DNA from: a virus
Reading direction: 5' to 3' (one strand)
IMG/VR virus record: IMGVR_UViG_3300020416_001284
Location: 1 to 64,000 of that record
DNA length: 64,000 bases
Numbering within the stretch: position 1 is the first letter of the stretch; every line of letters begins with the position of its first letter. Shown here in pieces: positions 51,101 to 58,666 of the stretch. The notes under the pieces were generated by a model that saw nothing but the letters and a program-made list of their open reading frames with translations, made no database searches and was not told where the DNA came from. A program made the translations under genes and the position numbers.

Positions 51101-54100
51101 CCAACAGTATATTCCACTCCACAATTACTAATAACTGTTTCAGTCGTTGTTCTAAAAGGATCATTAGAATTTGCAATAATCTCACCTGATGCTGGTGTTC
51201 CTTTAGGGGGAGCTCCTCCTTTCCTTAGAACCCATGCTAAAGCAGCTGGATTGCGATCATCTGCATCAGATTTAAGAGCAACTCCATGCTTATGTTTAGT
51301 TGCATTTTCGATGGAAGCAGTTATAGTATGTGTTCCAGTTCTTATAACCTCAACCTCCAAGAATTTAGAAACTCTATGAGGTCCATTTTTAAGATCTATT
51401 CCTTGTTCATAGGTTTTAACGTCAGTTATAGTAACAGTATCTACTAAGTTAACGGCTTGTTCTACTATAGCATCTGGTTGCTTAGATGTATATGGTACGG
51501 TATGATCCTTGACCCATGTTATATCCTCGATGGTAAACGAATCAAGAGCAAATCCCTTACTGGATAGATCAGCCCATTCCAACTTAAGTGTTACAGGACC
51601 AGTTCCAGTAATACTTCTACCATCATCAGAAAACTTTCCGTTCCCGCCAGTAATAGTAATAGTAGCATTTGTATCAAATCCACCTGCAGGATCATCATCA
51701 ATCTGAAGGTATGTATCAGTTACTCGCTTAAGACCATCAGGATCCATCCCGTTGAAGATGATAGGATGAGTACTATTAATAGATTCAGTTTGTACAGTAG
51801 ATTCTATTTCTAAACTAGGAATAGGATCTGTTGCTCCCACATAAATCCCATCAAAAGTAATAGTTCCTCTATTATCTGCTTGTAATTCAAAAGTATAAGT
51901 TCCTGGTCCCATCTCTTCATCAATCTCCACTTCCCACGTACCTTCATGACGTCCAGGTTCAGCTGGTTGTGTTCCAGGATATCTCCCATAAGTCTGTAGA
52001 AATGGAGACCATCCAAATTGGTCTGTTAGTACCCATGCATCAGCAGGTAAACCATCTTTAGCTAATGGCCACTCATCGGGATCATCTACTGTAGTAACTA
52101 CATCACAGTTATGAATTCCATCTTCCTTTTCTGAGAATCTAAAAGGATGAATTTTAACCTCATCATACCAAAATGTATCAATTTCCTCTGTGTCTTCACC
52201 CCTTCTCAATTCTAATTCATCAACACCTACTTTAAGTATTAATCCATTAGAAGGTGATGACTGATCAAAAACATATGTCCTCCCTCTCTCTAAAGTATAT
52301 CCATCTGAACATAAATTTCTCTGCACCATATTATCAATCATATACTTAGAGTTAATGATCTCATCATCTCTGCGATTATACTTAACAGAGACATTAAAAG
52401 TAGTAATCCCTGCACTAGGTGGAGGAGCATTACCAACTATTCTAAAGTTTGCGTTAGTTATTCCTCCAGTGGCAGTAAACTCATTACTAAGAACCAATGT
52501 ATCATTTTTAATATCAGTAATAACAGTACCTTCTGGAAGAATATCCGTGTCTAGTACGGTTACTTCCATTCCTATTAAATCAGATGGTTCCAATCCACCT
52601 ATAAGAGGTTCAAAATTATAATTCTCAACTGTATTACTTCCAGTTTCAACATTACCAACAAAATCTTGAACATTAGGATCTACATCCACAGGCCCTAAAA
52701 CAGATTCTAATACTGCTCCTCTTCCACCTCCACACTCATCAGATACATGAACAAAAGGTGCTTCAGTATAATTACCACTCTCAATTATATCAATACCCAT
52801 TAATTGACCAAAATTTTCTTCTGCTGTACTTACGACAGGATTTCCTTTTGCACCTGATCCTTCTCCACCCCAAAAAGTAACACTAGGAGGTCCACATTCA
52901 TCAGGGCCCATGTCCCCACATTCCTTCACAGTATCTTCAGCAATCTTTGAAGGATCAAATTTATACTTATAATCCCCAATATTAGTAGGAACTTTAGTTG
53001 CATCTTTAAATGTCTCTCCAACTTTTTTAGCTTTCTCAAAAATATTATCAGTATTTAAAGTAATCTTTACAGGAGCACCACCATCTAAAAGATTCCATTC
53101 TTTAACAACAGGATCTCCTGCTTTAGGAGTTACTTCACAATTTAAGATGTTCATTATAGAACTTAAAACATCCCCAATAGAGCCTAAAACATCGGTTGCT
53201 CCCCCCATAACATTAGAAATAGTTCCAATAGCACCTTCAATCAATGCAGACAACTGACCAACAACCTGCCCAACAAAATTAGAAACAAAATTTTCTATTA
53301 AACAACTGCTCGTATTTACTGCTTTATTAACAATTCCCATCAATCCTTGCCCAACCATATTAGGCATTTCAGATATTGCTAAATTAAAAGCACAAGAAGA
53401 AACTTTAATTGCCTTGTTTATTAATTCATTACTCGCAAACTTACCAGACAAAGGACCAGCGGCAGTGATCTTATTCATCATCTGGTTAATCATCCGCAGC
53501 ACTTTTTTCTGTGCTTTCTTCATGACTGTATTAAGATAACCACTTATCAACTTTACTTGTTTCTTCAAGGTTGCAGAAATAGCCTCTACAGATCTCTCTG
53601 CATGATCCAGAGTCTCCAAACTTTGTCTAAGAATACTATTGTTCCCTATTAAACCTTTTTTTAATCTCTCAACATCTTTTATAGAATTCTCAATCGCTGC
53701 AGACATCCCACCTACAGTATTTTTCGCACCGTCTAATGTAGGAAATTGCCACTTTGCTTCCTCTCTAGGAGAGTTTTGATCGGCATCCCATTTTGATATG
53801 GGTGAAAATCCAGACATTTCCCCTCCCAATGCCCTGGAATTACCTGTTTGAGTCTCAGGAAGGTTATACGCAGTATTAGTAGGATCAAATCCACTTTCTG
53901 CACTATACGGACTTCCTCCTTGTAAAGGAAGATCGGGAGTCATATTAGGAGCAATTCTTTCAATGAAGTACTCCCCTGTTTGCATATCTCTGCTTACATA
54001 TACAAAAGTACCACGAGGAAGCATCGGTAACCCCAGACATTCTCCTCTTAATCCTGAAGTAGTGAAAGGAGGATAAGCCCAAGGTAATGAACCTGGATCT

Positions 54101-54306
54101 GCATCTGCAGGATGCACCCCACAAATCATTATCTTAAATCGTGTAAGAAAAGGTTTCGCAGCAAAACCATCTGGTTTACTATATTTCTCTTCTTGCTGTG
54201 TTTTAATAAAACTTATGTCATCAGCAATCTGAGCCAGTTGCATTCTGCTCTGACCCAGTTGCTCCTCAACTAGTTTTCTTGCATATCTTTTAAGTTGAGT
54301 ATCCAT
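48184..54306 (-). CDS. Giant gp5-like baseplate hub protein (2040 aa)
   Basis: The N-terminal 130 residues look like the gp5/VgrG OB-fold hub (GVHPADADPGSLPWAYPPF ... LPRGTFVYVSRD). Helical and beta-rich segments follow. Two PA14-like domains share GWSPFLQ-Y (about 765 and 1435-1500). A cupredoxin-like segment near residue 1100 has YYYCENHPKMGG. Around 1830-1920 there are five tandem CPPGxxxxxxGxC repeats. No lysozyme catalytic site was recognised, unlike T4 gp5. The protein is far larger than T4 gp5 (575 residues). It forms a coupled unit with the needle-like gene downstream. Confidence 0.75.
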   Translation of the reverse strand: MDTQLKRYARKLVEEQLGQSRMQLAQIADDISFIKTQQEEKYSKPDGFAAKPFLTRFKIMICGVHPADADPGSLPWAYPPFTTSGLRGECLGLPMLPRGTFVYVSRDMQTGEYFIERIAPNMTPDLPLQGGSPYSAESGFDPTNTAYNLPETQTGNSRALGGEMSGFSPISKWDADQNSPREEAKWQFPTLDGAKNTVGGMSAAIENSIKDVERLKKGLIGNNSILRQSLETLDHAERSVEAISATLKKQVKLISGYLNTVMKKAQKKVLRMINQMMNKITAAGPLSGKFASNELINKAIKVSSCAFNLAISEMPNMVGQGLMGIVNKAVNTSSCLIENFVSNFVGQVVGQLSALIEGAIGTISNVMGGATDVLGSIGDVLSSIMNILNCEVTPKAGDPVVKEWNLLDGGAPVKITLNTDNIFEKAKKVGETFKDATKVPTNIGDYKYKFDPSKIAEDTVKECGDMGPDECGPPSVTFWGGEGSGAKGNPVVSTAEENFGQLMGIDIIESGNYTEAPFVHVSDECGGGRGAVLESVLGPVDVDPNVQDFVGNVETGSNTVENYNFEPLIGGLEPSDLIGMEVTVLDTDILPEGTVITDIKNDTLVLSNEFTATGGITNANFRIVGNAPPPSAGITTFNVSVKYNRRDDEIINSKYMIDNMVQRNLCSDGYTLERGRTYVFDQSSPSNGLILKVGVDELELRRGEDTEEIDTFWYDEVKIHPFRFSEKEDGIHNCDVVTTVDDPDEWPLAKDGLPADAWVLTDQFGWSPFLQTYGRYPGTQPAEPGRHEGTWEVEIDEEMGPGTYTFELQADNRGTITFDGIYVGATDPIPSLEIESTVQTESINSTHPIIFNGMDPDGLKRVTDTYLQIDDDPAGGFDTNATITITGGNGKFSDDGRSITGTGPVTLKLEWADLSSKGFALDSFTIEDITWVKDHTVPYTSKQPDAIVEQAVNLVDTVTITDVKTYEQGIDLKNGPHRVSKFLEVEVIRTGTHTITASIENATKHKHGVALKSDADDRNPAALAWVLRKGGAPPKGTPASGEIIANSNDPFRTTTETVISNCGVEYTVGVVKEGEAGKPGSYVQIGVAQTAPDTLYYYCENHPKMGGKICIIDQIPDDNMSCRNAQVEVTGVNENGSVIAIRLLNPGTGYGEGTTNLLTKGGSGTSLAFDIVRSTQEGNITGVSVRNGGKGYSVGDKITPICNFGGKVIPKTGIGVTAVLVKETGWGYKPWKNGDWGGMNRTWADRCQTIVHRANGDWDTPYSYGEVATLYLGDCITLPAKQKVCIDRNFTEDMIPGSTLVRESILPQDMTDIQWGGLFGDGIDVVFVDPGTRAYEDAIPDPNNPYYVKDVTYVERIDGTDPDYPAGTAQWWFYFDGVYKGTFIQDTLSDIPQIIEPREGLKDLIYRVAGYREDVFTKVTIDYDEWYHVAPELRRQDPEAWVINDSQGWSPFLQNYGVFPSVTEELGNTPQTGTWSALIKESGDYYFEVQADNQGSITFDGTFLGSTTVFKSHNNSTFFEVTIEVDTDEQGNPIPTTKTIEGTILNAFQPDGRRGWKNNPGALAWVLRKGTKPEREMITQVSTVLRENRNQDHSIVFQGLKAPGDVRWATATLLEFDDDSAGGFDINAELQILSGEAVFVKNADGTCGTIKGTGDITIRYKWRDNPRISGQVLDFLTIEDKTWDQGDSYSGEVIQTVTLVDIVTTEEVEVTTQSYSAKPSEGEIIASSLNPFQNDEEMVASNTKSLFGINKFTSKDTDGTGPEEPVFTCDRDYIYAKNLGFSDCDIRNFLETSGMAVDQCMQDKLDDEDWGVCDDMRVLVTAPDCPEKGDECPPGYYFDNGVCRPDPCPPGEHWDVRQQRCVPDDCPPGEHRVNGVCVPFDECPPGQHKENGICVPDACPPGYMKDPAGSGKCIPIVPTTCPPSDTYRVIACLESIIVANPGFGYNCCDDTVVIEPANGAEAVIEECDGGILSIRVTKCGSGFRELPEVYINTKNGLNAFLIPVLKFHRENFNEFPEGTSVLQVIDCVGNSGPNARTRVT
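48535..48825 (-). repeat. Cys-rich tandem repeat in the hub protein
   Basis: Five units of the form CPPGxH/Y...GxC(V/R)P, each with two cysteines, plus a partial CPP, encoded near the C-terminus of the gp5-like protein. Similar in spacing to small EGF/TIL-like repeats. Confidence 0.75.
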
Positions 54307-54312
54307 TAGTTA

Positions 54313-54579
54313 TTATTCGTCGTATACTCTGCACTCAAATGCGTCTGGATGATTATCACAATAGACTTCTAGATGCTGATCCTCATGTCTTGTATGATAA
54401 TCATTAATCTTACCTTCATTAGTATTTACTTCATCACCTTTATGGTATTCATCATACTCTGCATGAACATCCTTAAGGTCTGCTTCACTATACTCTAACA
54501 TACCATGATTGATATGCTCTTTACCATCTTTAGGGTCAAGATAAACTTCGTGCTCTAAATCGTGTTTTGGAGTAGTCAT
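54313..54579 (-). CDS. Small acidic, His-rich conserved-looking protein
   Basis: An 88-residue hydrophilic protein rich in Asp, Glu and His (DLEHEVYLDPKDGKEHINHG; YHTRHEDQHLEVYCDNHPDAFECRVYDE). It has two cysteines and many histidines, which could bind metal. A strong AGGAGG ribosome-binding site lies upstream, and it is 6 bases before the hub gene. No family recognised. Confidence 0.65.
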   Translation of the reverse strand: MTTPKHDLEHEVYLDPKDGKEHINHGMLEYSEADLKDVHAEYDEYHKGDEVNTNEGKINDYHTRHEDQHLEVYCDNHPDAFECRVYDE

Positions 54580-54609
54580 ACTAGGCCTCCTAAGTACTTA
54601 TTCATTATA

Positions 54610-56043
54610 TCATGAATTAGGGGATTTAACACCGAAAGCATCTCTTACTAAGTTTAATCCAGTAAAAGCCTTGGTTCCGTCACCATAATGACATAAATCC
54701 GCTATCATATATATACCACTATCCCGACGCTTACTTCCAGTTTGGGTTTTCTTTGTAGTCATTTCCTCGAATTCACAATAAATCAAATCACCTGCATGTA
54801 AACTTAAATCTACATCTATAACAATCTCCGTAAACACATTCATCTTTTGTCTATAATTTTGATGTGACTGCTGGAAAGTAGTCTGTACATCATAATTAAG
54901 TTCAGCTGTCTCTTCTACTTGTTTCTCTACAGTTTGTTGTCCCTTTACTGGAGCAAATGCTGCTCTAGTTCTTTCAATACCAAATAGTACCTTCTCCCCA
55001 TCAGCATTCGTTCTATATTCTTTATTAAGTACAGGTAAAGTTCTTCCTGCAGTAACTCCATTACCTTTACTCTTCCCCTCTCCATCCGTTTCTACAAATA
55101 ATTCATTATACTTATACTGTTCTTCTGGTGCTAAATTTGGATTATAAACTTCCAATACAGTTCCTCTAGCAGATGATTCAAATTCTGCTAGAGCATTAAC
55201 ACTTCTTTGATTAAAGGAAAATAAAATCTTACCATCAGCAGGAGCAGGTCCACCCTCCCCATTCAAAGGAGCAATTAAAGGAAGTTCTTCATCTGCTGAA
55301 GCCTTTTTATTTTCAACAAATGTTTTAATGTCTTTATTAGTCATATCAAATAATTTATCAAGAGATTTAAAATGAAATCCCGTTGATGTTTGCCAAAAAA
55401 GATACCCTGCAGTTTTTCCTGTAGGACTCTTACCTTCTGAGGTTTGTACCTTTTCAGGAATAGCAAGTTTTTGAAGATCTAAAATCATATCAAAAGGATA
55501 TCTTTCATTACCCCATTCATGATATTGATTCTCAGTGGGATCAATATCTATGCGATTCGCTGATCTTAAATCTCCCTTAAAGATAGTGTTCACAAGTTCA
55601 GATATCTTTCCACTATAGTGTCTCCTACACCTATTCCTAACCAGAGTATTATCAAATGCTTCTTTACCCACAGCTGTTATAATAAAAGTTTGATTCTGAA
55701 AAGATTGTTTAGAAGAGAGTACACTCGCTAATCTTAAATCTAAACCATCCTCATTTGCTAAACTCACCTTATTACCTTTCATATCTTCTATTTCAAATAC
55801 TATTTCTTCGGTTCCTGTACCAAATTCACCATCCAATAAACCAACAGCCTCCCCATCCTCATCTTTATCAGGCACAGTATTACCAGTATCAGCCAAATAA
55901 CCAGTCACTTCAATATAAGGAGAAAAAATACTTTCCCTATATTCAAGACGAGCAGTACCTGCCCTGAGATCTATTGTCTCTTCAGGGTTGATATTAGATT
56001 TAATCTCAAACCAATTAAATTTTAAGGATTCCTTTACTGCCAT
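54610..56043 (-). CDS. gp27: Baseplate hub protein (gp27-like)
   Basis: A 477-residue hub protein. Its N-terminus (ESLKFNWFEIKSNINPEETIDL) and the segments GTARLEYRESIFSPYIEVTGYLAD and HYSGKISELVNTIFKGDL fit the gp27-type tube-forming hub. Its position between tape-measure genes and the gp5-like gene matches the T4 order of hub genes. It would bridge the tail tube and the gp5-like spike. Length differs from T4 gp27 (391 residues), and the family call is by pattern and context. Confidence 0.75.
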   Translation of the reverse strand: MAVKESLKFNWFEIKSNINPEETIDLRAGTARLEYRESIFSPYIEVTGYLADTGNTVPDKDEDGEAVGLLDGEFGTGTEEIVFEIEDMKGNKVSLANEDGLDLRLASVLSSKQSFQNQTFIITAVGKEAFDNTLVRNRCRRHYSGKISELVNTIFKGDLRSANRIDIDPTENQYHEWGNERYPFDMILDLQKLAIPEKVQTSEGKSPTGKTAGYLFWQTSTGFHFKSLDKLFDMTNKDIKTFVENKKASADEELPLIAPLNGEGGPAPADGKILFSFNQRSVNALAEFESSARGTVLEVYNPNLAPEEQYKYNELFVETDGEGKSKGNGVTAGRTLPVLNKEYRTNADGEKVLFGIERTRAAFAPVKGQQTVEKQVEETAELNYDVQTTFQQSHQNYRQKMNVFTEIVIDVDLSLHAGDLIYCEFEEMTTKKTQTGSKRRDSGIYMIADLCHYGDGTKAFTGLNLVRDAFGVKSPNS

Positions 56044-56055
56044 ATATCTTTTTTA

Positions 56056-58662
56056 TTATACTTCTATTGGCTGTATATATGTAGTAGTATTCTCAATGAC
56101 CGTCATACCACCAGTACCATAAGAGGGTCGAGTATCTAACCCCGCTGCCATATCCTTGTCTTGACCACCACCCCCTAACCAATCTACGTATTCTTCTCCC
56201 ATATCTCCTCCAGAAGAAGAACCACCACCACCGCCAGCGGCAGCTGCCATTGCACTCTCAGCAGTTCCTTTAGTGCCACCACCAGGTTTACCAGGGAAAA
56301 ATGATTTCGCAATGGTAGGCATCAACAAAGGCATTCCCAAAGGAGTTAAGAATAAAAGATTAGGGATTTTAGTTAATTTACCACCCTCTACCCAATTTTT
56401 GAGAACGGGTATATGTTGAGCAAAAAATCCTAAGAATTCTTGCACACCTGGAAGGCCTTCTAACATTCCTTTAAGAGAAAAACCTTTATTCAAAACCTCC
56501 TTCCATGCCTTAGGAATGGGAAGGGGTCTCAACAAAAGTTTGGGAATTCCAGGTATTTTAGCATCTATTATTTGCTTATATATTGGAAGTTTACCCAGTA
56601 TATCAGACAATATCTGACCTGGATTAATATCAGGAATAGGAACTGTTGGGAAATTCGCAATAAGATTGGTTACTCCTCTACCAAGCCAATCTTTTAGTGC
56701 TACCATTGCTCCACCTATTTTTTTGAAAGTCCAAGGCAATGCAGTCATCAACATCCATTTTGCAAACTTCAAAGGAAGTCCTGCTATTCCTCCTATTAAT
56801 TTAAATAATCCTCCACCAAATATGAAATCCACAAACAGTTTACCAACATTAGCAGCCCCTTTAATAATTTGCATCAACAAACCACCACCAAAAAGATATT
56901 TGGCAAATTTTGCTATTCCCCCACCAACTGCTTTTAACAGACTTAATAATCCACCACCAAATATCCAATCCACCATTGCTTTACCAATCTTTCCTGCACC
57001 CGTAACCATTCCCTTTAAAGTTTCTCCTAATTGACTGGCTGCTGCACCCCATCCTTTTCCTAAGAAACCTTCATATAAGAAATCACCTATAAACATACCA
57101 ATTCCTTCACCTATTAACATCCCCACAACAGGAATAGGTATAAGATTACCTAAAATACCTCCCAATGCTGCACCTATTCCTTTAAAAGCAGCTCTACCAA
57201 TTCCTTCTCCTGATATAATAGAAATACCAGCAACAATCAAAGGACCTACAATAGGTATCTTTATTCCCTTAGCAACTTTTTTAAACACCTTTGCCATTCC
57301 TTTAATATTTCCCATCATTCCCTTCATTCCTTTACCAATTTTACTGGCATGTTTACCGAGTACACCTCCTAGTTTGTCTACTTTTCCTGTTACTTTTGGT
57401 GCTAATTTTCCTAATCTATTAGCATTCTTACTCAGAAATTTTTGAACAACTGGTGCTTTCTTACTAATAAGACTACTAGTTTTCTTAAATGTACTTTTAA
57501 GAGCCTTATCAGGCCCTCCTTTTTTGATCCAATTTCCTACATTCTTTGGTCTTAATTTACCAGCAGTTTTACTAATATTCTTACTAAGACGACCAACAGG
57601 AGACTTCCTAAATGCACTCTTTAAACCAGAAACTCTTTTTTTCTGTTGTTGAAGAAACTTAGCAGGTTTACTAGTCTTCCATTTTTTCTCTAAACTCTTT
57701 TGCCACTTAGGTTGAGTGCTTTTAAATGCACTTGGATTCTTACGTGCAGCTCTTTTTACTCTCTTAAGTGCCTCACTTTGAGACATACCCTGTTTACGGT
57801 ATTGATCATATAATCTCTTTCCACTCTTACCAAACCTCTTATTAACACTTCTTTGAGTTTTAGTTAACTTAGTTTTGCCTGGTTTTCCTCCTTTTCCTCC
57901 TCCTGGTTTTTTACTGAATGCACCAGATCTTGCTGCAACCAATGCTGCAATCAGAGCACCATTAACTACTGTAGTAAATAACTTTCCAAACTTATTGAAT
58001 AATTCAACGGCTCCTTCTCCACCGATTGCTTTAAGTCCAGTTTTTAAAGCATCTATTCCCTTATATGCTAAATCAATTCCACCCACCACAAACTCAACAA
58101 ATTTCTCAAACGCCGTAATTAGAAACTTGGCAATGGGTCTTATTATATTAAAAATTTTCTTTAATAATGGCATCAATGCCACTAATTTATTAAGTATAAC
58201 TCCAAAAGCTACCCATTGCAGCCAATTACCAATACCCAATCCTGGAATGGTGGGCATCTTCATTCCACTTTTAGATTCTTTAGGTTTTGCTTTCGGTTTC
58301 TCAATTTTCTCTTCTCTAGTTTTTCTCTTCTCTTCTTGTAATGCCTTTCTCTTATTAACTCTTTCTTTTTGTTTAGCACTCTGAGTATCTTTTAATATAT
58401 CTCTTACTTGTATTACTTGCTTCTTGATAATAACTACATCCGAATCTCCTGTAGTTTTACTTACAGGGGCAAGATCCTGTGCAGCAGGAACTAACCCCAT
58501 ACTAGGTCTAACTGCTAATGCTCCACCCTTTTCTTCTTTTTTTACTAATTGACCTCCACGTTCTTTACCACCCCTATTCATCAATTTATCAGTACTTACC
58601 TTTTTCTTTCTCCCCTTTAAAAGACTTCTACCTAGTCCTCTTGCTACCATTCCTAATACCAT
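56056..58662 (-). CDS. Tape-measure-like tail protein (868 aa)
   Basis: An 868-residue protein. It has a very basic N-terminal third (Lys/Arg-rich, including a coiled coil about 90-130 with KQKERVNKRKALQEEKRKTRE). Several hydrophobic Gly-rich segments (about 470-660, such as GAALGGILGNLIPIPVVGMLI and repeated FIFGGGL units) are of the type that let tape measures cross membranes. An acidic Gly/Ser tail (SAMAAAAGGGGGSSSGG) follows. Its position before gp27 fits a tape measure. It has a GGGAGG-type ribosome-binding site. Confidence 0.68.
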   Translation of the reverse strand: MVLGMVARGLGRSLLKGRKKKVSTDKLMNRGGKERGGQLVKKEEKGGALAVRPSMGLVPAAQDLAPVSKTTGDSDVVIIKKQVIQVRDILKDTQSAKQKERVNKRKALQEEKRKTREEKIEKPKAKPKESKSGMKMPTIPGLGIGNWLQWVAFGVILNKLVALMPLLKKIFNIIRPIAKFLITAFEKFVEFVVGGIDLAYKGIDALKTGLKAIGGEGAVELFNKFGKLFTTVVNGALIAALVAARSGAFSKKPGGGKGGKPGKTKLTKTQRSVNKRFGKSGKRLYDQYRKQGMSQSEALKRVKRAARKNPSAFKSTQPKWQKSLEKKWKTSKPAKFLQQQKKRVSGLKSAFRKSPVGRLSKNISKTAGKLRPKNVGNWIKKGGPDKALKSTFKKTSSLISKKAPVVQKFLSKNANRLGKLAPKVTGKVDKLGGVLGKHASKIGKGMKGMMGNIKGMAKVFKKVAKGIKIPIVGPLIVAGISIISGEGIGRAAFKGIGAALGGILGNLIPIPVVGMLIGEGIGMFIGDFLYEGFLGKGWGAAASQLGETLKGMVTGAGKIGKAMVDWIFGGGLLSLLKAVGGGIAKFAKYLFGGGLLMQIIKGAANVGKLFVDFIFGGGLFKLIGGIAGLPLKFAKWMLMTALPWTFKKIGGAMVALKDWLGRGVTNLIANFPTVPIPDINPGQILSDILGKLPIYKQIIDAKIPGIPKLLLRPLPIPKAWKEVLNKGFSLKGMLEGLPGVQEFLGFFAQHIPVLKNWVEGGKLTKIPNLLFLTPLGMPLLMPTIAKSFFPGKPGGGTKGTAESAMAAAAGGGGGSSSGGDMGEEYVDWLGGGGQDKDMAAGLDTRPSYGTGGMTVIENTTTYIQPIEV

Positions 58663-58666
58663 CTTA

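Noticed and set aside
57875-58384. A 169-codon plus-strand frame inside the 868-residue tail gene
   Set aside because: It runs antisense to a clearly coding Lys/Gly-rich gene, and its Pro/Ile/Asn-rich composition is what the complement of that gene gives.
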